Source of the DNA: Ahrensia sp. | GTDB lineage: Bacteria; Pseudomonadota; Alphaproteobacteria; Rhizobiales; Rhizobiaceae | Assembly: GCA_024639025.1 (NCBI GenBank) | Contig: JAHEJF010000125.1 | Span: forward strand, 1-6,174 | Length of the DNA stretch: 6,174 nucleotides | Direction: 5' to 3' | In this document: positions 1-5,707 of the stretch, piece by piece | Layout: each line of letters starts with the position of its first letter | How positions within the stretch are numbered: the first letter of the stretch is position 1 | The notes under the pieces: generated by a model | The model's database searches: none | Told to the model about the DNA's origin: nothing | The model's input: only the letters and a program-made list of their open reading frames with translations | Translations under genes and position numbers: made by a program

Positions 1-2
1 AT

Positions 3-140
3 TTTCTGGAAGAGCATTTTGACGCAATCGGCAAAGAAGCAACGCTTGATCTGAGTGCGGAACTGGCCGATGAGATATTGCCCCACAAGACCGGCCGACA
101 TCTGCAAGAAATGATCAAGAAACGCAAGGAACGGGCGTAA
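3..140 (+). CDS. C-terminal end of an unidentified protein (5' truncated by window edge)
   Basis: An open frame runs from the left edge to a TAA at 138-140 and gives 45 residues beginning FLEEHFDAIG and ending MIKKRKERA. The frame has no internal stop. The segment is charged, with an acidic, probably helical first half (DLSAELADEIL) and a strongly basic last 12 residues, as expected for the tail of a soluble protein. I do not recognise the family and assign no function. The gene runs co-directionally with the efflux operon but converges on tetR, from which it is separated by 147 bp holding element copy 1. No convincing terminator follows it; the only stem seen is a four-base GGCC pair near 167-179 without a T-tract. 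The reading frame is moderately supported; the identity is unknown. Confidence 0.6.
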   Translation, partial: FLEEHFDAIGKEATLDLSAELADEILPHKTGRHLQEMIKKRKERA

Positions 141-188
141 GTTTGCGACGCTTGATGTGTTGCACGGCCATTACGGCCCCGAAAACCT

Positions 189-290
189 AGACTCTGTCAG
201 CATTTGATGGAATCGCGGTACCCGGATTGATCCAATATTTTCAATGCCCAAATCCGCGCCAGCGTTTCAGTTGAAGACTGAAACGCTCTA
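189..290 (-). repeat. Intergenic hairpin element, copy 1 (3' of tetR)
   Basis: This stretch aligns without gaps to 5606-5707. By hand count 72 of the 80 positions 211-290 match, and 15 of the 22 positions 189-210. It contains a perfect 11-bp inverted repeat (261-271 with 277-287, loop 272-276) and a weaker 6-bp pair (223-228 with 251-256). The inner edge is the TAG stop of tetR (288-290). The GAGCGTTTC core resembles short palindromic repeats common between genes in Hyphomicrobiales; that resemblance is from memory and unverified. Strand is given relative to the gene it follows. Confidence 0.85.
261..287 (-). terminator. 11-bp stem-loop directly after the tetR stop codon
   Basis: AGCGTTTCAGT (261-271) pairs perfectly with ACTGAAACGCT (277-287) around a five-base loop. 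On the minus strand the stem begins on the base after the tetR TAG. There is no U-tract beyond it in the direction of tetR transcription, so a classical intrinsic terminator is doubtful. It may instead stabilise the mRNA 3' end or act in Rho-dependent or weak termination. The hairpin itself is certain; its role is inferred. Confidence 0.5.
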
Positions 291-881
291 GTTTTCCAAG
301 GCCATGGCGATAAAATCGACCAGTTGTTCTACATAATTGTCGATAGCGTGACCGCTCAGATAGGTCTCGCGGACACCCTCCATGGCATGCATGAGGATGC
401 TGGCCACCGCAACGCTGTCCAGATTGTGTTGAGCAAGTTTTGACGCATTTGAATGATCGGCTTCAAGCGATTTTTCGATTCCAGCAGCGATGGCCGTAAT
501 CATGCTTGATTTCCATTCGAACTCGATATCGCGCGCGATCTCTTGGTTTACGCCAATCAGTTCCGCTCCGTGTGGGGACTGGTCACAAAAGCGGTGCAAC
601 TCCATAATCGAGCTGTCTATGGCCCGGTAAAGCTGTTCACGGATGCTGCCTGGCTCTTCAAACGCACGACTGGCCTTGTTAACCGAGTTCTCCATCAAAT
701 CGCGACTTAGCGCCCTGAAAATATCTGTCTTGTTCTTGAACAATTGATACAGCGCCGGGCGCGAAACACCTGCCTGCTTGGCGATATCATCCATTGAGGT
801 CTTCTTAAAACCATAGGTGATAAAGACAGTCAGAGCGGATTCCAGGATAATACCGCGTTTGTCGTCGACGAAATGAAACAT
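288..881 (-). CDS. TetR/AcrR-family transcriptional repressor
   Basis: This 197-residue protein has the usual TetR size and layout. The N-terminal DNA-binding domain covers about residues 8-57: helix 1 around ILESALTVFITYGFKKTS, then the helix-turn-helix DDIAKQAGVSRPALYQLFKN (31-50) and KTDIF, all close to the family consensus. Residues 60-197 form the helical ligand and dimerisation domain, which is variable and gives no ligand prediction. The ATG at 881 is chosen because no in-frame start lies upstream before the promoter and the domain begins almost at once. No Shine-Dalgarno sequence is visible, and the predicted transcript start is only a few bases upstream. The gene is divergent from the adaptor/RND operon with 218 bp between, the classic arrangement for a local efflux repressor. 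A perfect inverted repeat over its own promoter suggests autorepression. Family assignment is very secure; the target is inferred from context. Confidence 0.95.
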   Translation of the reverse strand: MFHFVDDKRGIILESALTVFITYGFKKTSMDDIAKQAGVSRPALYQLFKNKTDIFRALSRDLMENSVNKASRAFEEPGSIREQLYRAIDSSIMELHRFCDQSPHGAELIGVNQEIARDIEFEWKSSMITAIAAGIEKSLEADHSNASKLAQHNLDSVAVASILMHAMEGVRETYLSGHAIDNYVEQLVDFIAMALEN

Positions 882-891
882 GATGCTTGAC

Positions 892-919
892 GTTATGACA
901 AAATTTGATATTTTGTCAA
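892..919 (-). promoter_or_regulatory. Putative tetR promoter
   Basis: Read on the minus strand, a perfect -35 TTGACA (914-919) is followed after 16 bp by CATAAC (892-897), a four-of-six -10 match. The expected transcript start near 885 leaves a leader of only a few bases before the ATG at 881, so the mRNA may be nearly leaderless. The -35 lies in the right half of the 896-918 inverted repeat and the -10 touches its left half. Confidence 0.55.
896..918. promoter_or_regulatory. Putative TetR operator (9-5-9 perfect inverted repeat)
   Basis: TGACAAAAT (896-904) and ATTTTGTCA (910-918) are exact reverse complements separated by TTGAT. The 23-bp site has the size and symmetry expected for a TetR dimer, lies 15 bp upstream of the tetR start codon, and covers the tetR promoter. 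No second copy appears near the adaptor promoter about 135 bp away, so direct control of the pump from this site is less obvious than autoregulation. The repeat is plainly visible; the binding assignment is inferred. Confidence 0.7.
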
Positions 920-929
920 GAATTGATAA

Positions 930-971
930 TCCGAATTCACTGCGGTGTGTTTTTTCTGCGGTGGATTCGGA
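930..971 (+). repeat. Large imperfect palindrome / hairpin in the divergent intergenic region
   Basis: Positions 930-945 pair with 956-971: 16 pairs, of which 13 are Watson-Crick and three are G-T (937:964, 941:960, 944:957), enclosing a 10-base T-rich loop (946-955). In + strand RNA all three exceptions would be G-U wobbles; in minus-strand RNA they would be A-C mismatches. As DNA it offers two half-sites, CCGAATTCACTGC and GCGGTGGATTCGG, whose centres are about 27 bp apart. No T-tract follows, so it is not a terminator. It lies between the tetR promoter and the proposed operon promoter, so it is either a protein-binding site or, if transcription starts further upstream, a leader structure. 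Confidence 0.6.
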
Positions 972-1022
972 ATTTGTTTGGATTTGAGTGTCAGTAGTCA
1001 GTTAATCGTGAATTGCATTCGA

Positions 1023-1037
1023 TATTGCAGTGCAATA
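1023..1037. promoter_or_regulatory. 15-bp perfect palindrome upstream of the operon promoter
   Basis: TATTGCA (1023-1029) and TGCAATA (1031-1037) are exact reverse complements around a single G. A further ATTGCA occurs in direct orientation at 1012-1017, 12 bp upstream of the same hexamer in the palindrome. The site ends 13 bp before the candidate -35, a usual position for an activator or repressor site. It differs from the 896-918 repeat, so a second regulator is possible. The symmetry is certain; the function is inferred. Confidence 0.4.
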
Positions 1038-1050
1038 AGAGATGGCTTTT

Positions 1051-1080
1051 CTGACAGAATCACGCTCTGGTCAGTATAGT
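1051..1080 (+). promoter_or_regulatory. Putative promoter of the adaptor-RND operon
   Basis: CTGACA (1051-1056, five of six to TTGACA) and TATAGT (1075-1080, five of six to TATAAT) are separated by 18 bp. A start near 1087 would leave about 13 bases before the ATG at 1100. An 11-bp palindrome, TTCTG-A-CAGAA (1049-1059), overlaps the -35 and could be a repressor contact. It is the best sigma70-like match in the intergenic region; no transcript evidence is available. Confidence 0.5.
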
Positions 1081-1099
1081 TTCTATTGGATTATTTAGT

Positions 1100-2251
1100 A
1101 TGAAACCGCATCACGTTGCTGCCTTTCTGGTTCTGATTGCATCTGCAATCTGGATCTTCACCGGCGAATTCAGTTCTGTTGGCAGCGCTACGAGCGAGGA
1201 CGAGGCTTCAACCACCGTGCTCGCAAGGCAGGAATCAGAGGAAGCGGCCAATCCACGCGCACTGCAAACCGTCGGTGTTGCGACCATCCCATCGCTCAAT
1301 CACGCCCGTTCAGTTCGCATTTCGGGCATCACCGAAGCAGACAAGAAAATCAATGTTACTGCGCGGACGGCAGGGGTCATTGAGGAGCTGAAGGTCAAGC
1401 AGGGTGATGTTGTCAAACAAGGCGATCTGATTTTGACACTGTTTCCGGAAGGCCGCGATGTGGCCCTGGCCAGTGCTGAGCAAAGTCTGGAACAAGCGAA
1501 AATCGACTTTGACGCAAAAGAAACGCTGGTTGAGCGCGGCACACTACCCAGAATCATGCTTGACCAGGCAAGATCGACTTTGCGCGCGTCCGAGAGCCAG
1601 GTCGAAAGCGCCAAGGCCGAAATGGAGCGCCTGAATATTGTCGCTGCGTTTGATGGTGTGATTGATGCGCTGATGGTTGAACAAGGCGGTTCGGTTGAAG
1701 GCGGCACGCCGATTGCCACCCTGATTTCGCTTGACCCGATCATCGGGGTTGGAGAAGTCAATGAGAGTGACTTGGCGATTGTTGCAGTGGGTGAGAAAGC
1801 TGATCTACGACTGGTAACCGGCGAATCAGTTTCGGGCGTCGTTCGCTTCATCAGCAGGGAAGCACAGCCCAATACACGTACATTCACTGTTGAGATTGAA
1901 ATTCCCAACCCTGATTTGTCCATCCCTGCCGGCATGACATCGGAAGTCATATTGCGGGGTGAGCCTGTGTTGGCCACACCGGTGCCACGATCAATTGTGA
2001 CGCTGGGCAATACTGGAGAATTGGGCATTCGATCAATTGACCAGGACAACAAAGTCGTGTTTCACCCGATTGACATCGTAGACGATTCAACAGGTGCGCT
2101 CATTCTGGGCGGTATCCCGAAGGATGCACGCATTATCGTGTCTGGACAAAATCTGGTAACAGAAGGGCAATCTGTTGAACCTTCGGAGCTCGATCCGGAA
2201 ACCATTGAAAGACTTGTTGCCGAAGTGCGCAATCAGGTGGAGGACCAGTAA
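1100..2251 (+). CDS. RND efflux periplasmic adaptor subunit (HlyD/AcrA-type membrane fusion protein)
   Basis: This 383-residue protein links an inner-membrane RND pump to an outer-membrane channel across the periplasm. Residues 5-20 are a hydrophobic N-terminal anchor or uncleaved signal; no lipobox cysteine is present, so it is not an AcrA-like lipoprotein. The two half-lipoyl motifs are clear at about 84-114 (GVIEELKVKQGDVVKQGDLIL) and 178-208 (FDGVIDALMVEQGGSVEGG), separated by a fairly short helical hairpin at about 118-177. A beta-barrel domain follows (about 210-290, with the typical PNPDLSIPAGM turn), then a membrane-proximal domain (about 291-358) and a charged tail. The ATG at 1100 is chosen because it includes the anchor, although no clear Shine-Dalgarno sequence precedes it. 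The stop overlaps the pump start by one base. Family is secure; substrate is unknown. Confidence 0.95.
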   Translation: MKPHHVAAFLVLIASAIWIFTGEFSSVGSATSEDEASTTVLARQESEEAANPRALQTVGVATIPSLNHARSVRISGITEADKKINVTARTAGVIEELKVKQGDVVKQGDLILTLFPEGRDVALASAEQSLEQAKIDFDAKETLVERGTLPRIMLDQARSTLRASESQVESAKAEMERLNIVAAFDGVIDALMVEQGGSVEGGTPIATLISLDPIIGVGEVNESDLAIVAVGEKADLRLVTGESVSGVVRFISREAQPNTRTFTVEIEIPNPDLSIPAGMTSEVILRGEPVLATPVPRSIVTLGNTGELGIRSIDQDNKVVFHPIDIVDDSTGALILGGIPKDARIIVSGQNLVTEGQSVEPSELDPETIERLVAEVRNQVEDQ

Positions 2252-2253
2252 TG
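2236..2253 (+). promoter_or_regulatory. Ribosome binding site and TAATG coupling at the adaptor/RND junction
   Basis: GGAGGA at 2239-2244, inside the adaptor's last codons, lies six bases before the RND ATG (2251-2253). The adaptor TAA (2249-2251) shares its last A with that ATG. This supports coupled translation and fixes the RND start. It is the only strong Shine-Dalgarno sequence among the three complete genes. Confidence 0.85.
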
Positions 2254-5200
2254 GGTTTTCTTGAAGTTGCAGTCCGAAACTCGCGGTTGACGATCACCGC
2301 GCTTTTGTTCTTTCTGGTTGCAGGCGCGGTTTCCTACATCGATATCCCCAAGGAAGCAGAACCCGACATTCAGATACCGGTAGTCTATGTGGCCTTGTCT
2401 TTGCAGGGCATTTCGCCGGAAGATGCTGAGAGACTGCTGATCAGGCCGGTCGAAACACAGCTCAAGAATATCAAGGGCATCGATACGATGACCGCCAGCG
2501 CCTATCAGGGCGGCGGCAATGTGGTTGTCGAATTTGATCCGAGCGCCGACCTTTCCACGGCGCTTGATGACGTGCGCACGAAGGTGGACCAGGCCAAGCG
2601 CGATTTCCCGGCAGGGACTGACGAGCCGACTGTATCGGAAGTCAACATCTCGGAATTCCCCGTTCTGGTGGTAACATTATCGGGTGAGGTGCCCGAGCGG
2701 GTGCTGACCAATGCCGCCAAAGAATTGCAGGAAAAAATTGAAGAAGCGGAAGGTGTGCTGGAGGCCAATCTTCAGGGTTCACGAGATGAACTTGTTGAAG
2801 TGATCATCGATCCGGCAAAGCTGAGATCCTACAATCTTCAACTCGACAGCCTGATTGCGGCTGTTGGCGGTAATAACCAACTGGTTGCGGCAGGCACGCT
2901 TGAAGGCGATGAAGGCAAATATGCGGTCAAGGTTCCAGCCCTGATCGAAACGGTTGAGGATATTGCCAATCTGCCGATTGCTGTGAATGGCAATGCGGTG
3001 GTACGGGCCCGTGATCTGGCGATTATTCGCTCAACGTTTGAAGACGCGGAATCGATTGCGCGATTCAACGGCAAGCCGTCGATTGCGATTGAAGTGTCAA
3101 AGCGTGCGGGTTCAAACCTGATCGCGACGGTTGATCGCGTCAAGGAAGTTGCCAATCAGTACAAGTCTGTCTTGCCGACTGGCGTCGAAATCACATTCAG
3201 CCAAGACAAATCGACTGATATTCGTACCATGTTGGCCGATCTGCAGAACTCGGTTCTGACAGCAGTTATCCTGGTGTTCATCGTTATTCTCTTCTTCCTC
3301 GGCTTCAGGTCTTCCCTGTTGATCGGTTTGGCAATCCCGTCTGCCTTCCTCATGGGTATCATGTTCCTGTCGCTGGCAGGCCTGACTGTGAATATCGTTG
3401 TGCTTTTCAGCCTTATTCTGGCTGTTGGCATGTTGGTTGATGATGCGATTATCGTGACGGAATATGCCGAACGGCGTATGTCCGAAGGCGTGGAAGCGGG
3501 ACCGGCCTTTGCCGAGGGTGCCCGACGCATGTTTGGTCCGGTTGTTGTTTCAACGCTAACGCGAATTGCCGCATTCTCTCCCCTACTTTTCTGGCCGGGG
3601 ATTGTTGGCGAGTTCATGAAATATATGCCGATCACACTGATCGCGACGCTGTCAGCATCGACCGCGTACGCGCTCTTATTCGCCCCAACAATTGGTTCGA
3701 TTATCGGCAAGGCGCGGGTAGAGCCCAAGCGACCTGATGGCATCTATATGGGCGTTATCAAGAAGGCCGTGCGATACCCTGTTGCAACCCTGTTGCTGGT
3801 CATTGGCTTGATGGCGGGCATCGTGATGAGCTTCTCCCAGAACAACAGGGGTGTCGAGTTCTTCCCCAATGTTGAGCCAGAATACGGACTTCTTTACGTC
3901 AAAGCACAAGGCAATTTGTCTCTTGAAGAGCAAGACGCCGCGGTATCCGTTGCCGAGCAACGCCTGTTGAACTGGCCCGGAATTGACACGGTTTACACCC
4001 GTGTCGGCCAATCCCAGGGCGGCGGCGGCGGATTTGGCAGCACGGCCAGCGAAGACACAATCGGTACAATCCAGTACGAATTTATCGATTGGCGCGAACG
4101 CAAATCGGCCAATGAAATTCTCGGGGATTTGCGCGGGGCACTCAAAGGCTTTGCGGGCGTGGAAGTCGAGATCTCGGTGCCTGACGCAGGCCCGCCGCAA
4201 GGTAAACCGATTCAGGTTCAACTGTCCGCGGATGACCCGACGGGTCTCGAAGACATGGCCAAACAGATCGCTGCCTATCTGACAACAATTCGTGAGGTTC
4301 AGGATCTGTCAACAGGCTTGCCACCTCTGAGTGTGGACTGGGAGCTGAAGGTCAATCGCACCGAGGCTGCGAAATTTGGTGTCGGACCCAATTCTGTCGG
4401 CACCGTCGTCCAGCTGGTGACGACTGGATTGAAACTGTCCGACTACCGGCCGGCTGGCGCCGATGATGCCGTGGATATCAGGCTGCGCCTGCCCGAGGAT
4501 CGCAGGACGCTGTCGACGCTTGACCAGTTGCGCATTCAGACAAGTGCCGGCGCTGTGCCCTTGTCAAATTTCGTTTCACGCGAGCCGGCAGCTTCCTTGG
4601 GTACTTTGACACGGATCGACGGCTCGCGGACCATTACAATTACCTCGAACCTGACAGAGGGCTCCCAGGATGCGGTGTTCCAGGCTCAAGTTGCCGAGCA
4701 TCTGGAAACGCTGGACTTTCCGCCCAACATCAGGTGGGAAATGGTCGGATCTGACCAGGAGAGTGCCGAAGCGGCAGCCTTCCTCAGCAAAGCGTTTGGT
4801 GTGGCGATCTTCCTGATCTTTGCCTTGTTGCTGGCGCAGTTCAACCGCTTCATCTATGTGGCGCTGGTTCTGACCGCTGTAGTGATGTCAACGATCGGCG
4901 TGTTGCTCGGCCTGTTGGTGATGAGCATGCCGTTCTCGATTGTCATGACGGCTGTGGGCACGATTGCGCTCGCAGGCGTTGTCGTGAACAACAATATCGT
5001 TCTGATCGATACTTATGCGTATTTGCGCAAACAGGGCATGGACAAGATCGAGGCTGTTCTTGAAACCTGCCGCGAAAGGGTGCGCCCGGTGATGTTAACC
5101 GCGGTGACGGCGATCCTGGGTGTTCTGCCGATTGCGTTTGGTGTCAATCTGGCGCTTCTGAGCCATGAGGTGACATTCGGTGCACCTTCCACCCAATGGT

Positions 5201-5535
5201 GGATTGCACTGTCCAGTGCGATCGTGTTTGGCCTGGCGTTTTCAACAATGCTCACGCTGGTTGTCACGCCGGCAGCGCTGGTGGTGTTCACGCGCGACAA
5301 TGAATCGATTGCGCAGGGCGGACTAATCAGTCAGTTCTGGCGCCGACTGCGCGGCAAGAGTGTTGAACGAACGACCTATGGCGAAGAGGAAGTTGCGCCC
5401 GCAGCCGAAGTACCGACGCCAAAACCTGTTCCCGACGCTGAACCGGTGGCGGACTTTGAAGGCAAGCAGAAAGAAGAAGACAAGCTTGAGGAACTCGACA
5501 CCAGTGTGACGCCGTTCCCCAAGGCGGCAGAATAG
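2251..5535 (+). CDS. RND-family efflux transporter, inner-membrane permease (AcrB/HAE-type)
   Basis: This 1094-residue proton-driven exporter takes substrate from the periplasm or outer leaflet and passes it to the adaptor and an outer-membrane channel. The RND duplication is complete: TM1 (about 12-30), periplasmic porter/docking loop 1 (31-335), TM2-6 (336-488), TM7 (509-528), loop 2 (529-845), TM8-12 (848-1014). TM4 holds the proton-relay pair Asp397-Asp398 in GMLVDDAIIVTE, equivalent to AcrB Asp407/408. TM10 reads GVVVNNNIVLID, so Asn913 sits where AcrB has Lys940, and TM11 is preceded by RERVRPVMLT. This suggests a multidrug/hydrophobe-type pump; there is no CusA/CzcA metal signature that I recognise. 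Loop 2 contains a run of five glycines (590-594). Residues 1015-1094 are an unusually long cytoplasmic tail, Pro/Glu-rich from about 1045. It is co-transcribed with the adaptor. Family is very secure; substrate is unknown. Confidence 0.96.
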   Translation: MGFLEVAVRNSRLTITALLFFLVAGAVSYIDIPKEAEPDIQIPVVYVALSLQGISPEDAERLLIRPVETQLKNIKGIDTMTASAYQGGGNVVVEFDPSADLSTALDDVRTKVDQAKRDFPAGTDEPTVSEVNISEFPVLVVTLSGEVPERVLTNAAKELQEKIEEAEGVLEANLQGSRDELVEVIIDPAKLRSYNLQLDSLIAAVGGNNQLVAAGTLEGDEGKYAVKVPALIETVEDIANLPIAVNGNAVVRARDLAIIRSTFEDAESIARFNGKPSIAIEVSKRAGSNLIATVDRVKEVANQYKSVLPTGVEITFSQDKSTDIRTMLADLQNSVLTAVILVFIVILFFLGFRSSLLIGLAIPSAFLMGIMFLSLAGLTVNIVVLFSLILAVGMLVDDAIIVTEYAERRMSEGVEAGPAFAEGARRMFGPVVVSTLTRIAAFSPLLFWPGIVGEFMKYMPITLIATLSASTAYALLFAPTIGSIIGKARVEPKRPDGIYMGVIKKAVRYPVATLLLVIGLMAGIVMSFSQNNRGVEFFPNVEPEYGLLYVKAQGNLSLEEQDAAVSVAEQRLLNWPGIDTVYTRVGQSQGGGGGFGSTASEDTIGTIQYEFIDWRERKSANEILGDLRGALKGFAGVEVEISVPDAGPPQGKPIQVQLSADDPTGLEDMAKQIAAYLTTIREVQDLSTGLPPLSVDWELKVNRTEAAKFGVGPNSVGTVVQLVTTGLKLSDYRPAGADDAVDIRLRLPEDRRTLSTLDQLRIQTSAGAVPLSNFVSREPAASLGTLTRIDGSRTITITSNLTEGSQDAVFQAQVAEHLETLDFPPNIRWEMVGSDQESAEAAAFLSKAFGVAIFLIFALLLAQFNRFIYVALVLTAVVMSTIGVLLGLLVMSMPFSIVMTAVGTIALAGVVVNNNIVLIDTYAYLRKQGMDKIEAVLETCRERVRPVMLTAVTAILGVLPIAFGVNLALLSHEVTFGAPSTQWWIALSSAIVFGLAFSTMLTLVVTPAALVVFTRDNESIAQGGLISQFWRRLRGKSVERTTYGEEEVAPAAEVPTPKPVPDAEPVADFEGKQKEEDKLEELDTSVTPFPKAAE

Positions 5536-5550
5536 ATTCTGAAATCGTGC

Positions 5551-5593
5551 AAACAAAAAACCGGCAAGCCGCGAGGCTTGCCGGTTTCTTTTT
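5551..5593 (+). terminator. Strong bidirectional Rho-independent terminator (RND operon / asd)
   Basis: AAACCGGCAAGCC (5558-5570) pairs perfectly over 13 bp with GGCTTGCCGGTTT (5575-5587) around a GCGA tetraloop. On the + strand it is followed by C and five Ts (5588-5593), ending the efflux operon 22 bp after its stop. Read on the minus strand, the A-rich run at 5551-5560 supplies a U-tract, so it should also end leftward transcription from asd, about 115 bp beyond the asd stop. Confidence 0.93.
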
Positions 5594-5605
5594 GTGTTCA
5601 GATCC

Positions 5606-5707
5606 AGACAATGTCGATCTTTGACGGAATCGCAGAATCCGGATTTATCCAATATCTTCAATGCCCAAATCCGTGCCAACGTTTCAGTTAAAGACTGAAA
5701 CGCTCTA
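5606..5707 (-). repeat. Intergenic hairpin element, copy 2 (3' of asd)
   Basis: This is the partner of the element at 189-290, in the same orientation and offset by exactly 5417 bp with no indels. Its hairpin is 5678-5688 with 5694-5704. A second stem, CGGATTT (5640-5646) with AAATCCG (5667-5673), is one pair longer than in copy 1. The element ends at the asd TAG (5705-5707), as copy 1 ends at the tetR TAG. Confidence 0.85.
5678..5704 (-). terminator. 11-bp stem-loop directly after the asd stop codon
   Basis: This is the same stem as at 261-287 but with one change (A at 5679 for G), which turns one pair into G-U in minus-strand RNA and into an A-C mismatch in + strand RNA. The hairpin is therefore preserved only in transcripts coming out of asd. 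No U-tract follows; the stronger 5551-5593 terminator lies further along. Confidence 0.45.

Noticed and set aside
164..179. GGCC-ATTAC-GGCC as a terminator for the first gene
   Set aside because: The stem is only four base pairs with no T-tract, close to chance.
189..290. Element copy 1 as an insertion sequence or CRISPR repeat
   Set aside because: It has no coding capacity, no terminal inverted repeats spanning the whole element and only two copies 5.4 kb apart; a short intergenic palindromic element fits better.
1300..2052. 250-codon open frame on the minus strand inside the adaptor gene
   Set aside because: It lies wholly antisense to a clear membrane fusion protein. Its translation is Ser/Thr/Arg-rich without a recognisable domain, typical of a shadow frame.
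4018..4032. GGC repeat tract as a simple-sequence or phase-variable repeat
   Set aside because: It is a run of five glycine codons (GGC x4, GGA) in a periplasmic loop. Trinucleotide changes would not shift the frame, and the tract is short.
3156..4221. Minus-strand open frames (3156-3743 and 3676-4221) inside the RND gene
   Set aside because: Both are antisense to conserved transmembrane and porter sequence, with no family resemblance and no promoter or ribosome site that I can see.
5323..5679. Minus-strand open frames over the RND tail, terminator and element copy 2
   Set aside because: They cross a strong terminator and overlap the Pro/Glu-rich coding tail of the pump; the protein sequence is not recognisable.
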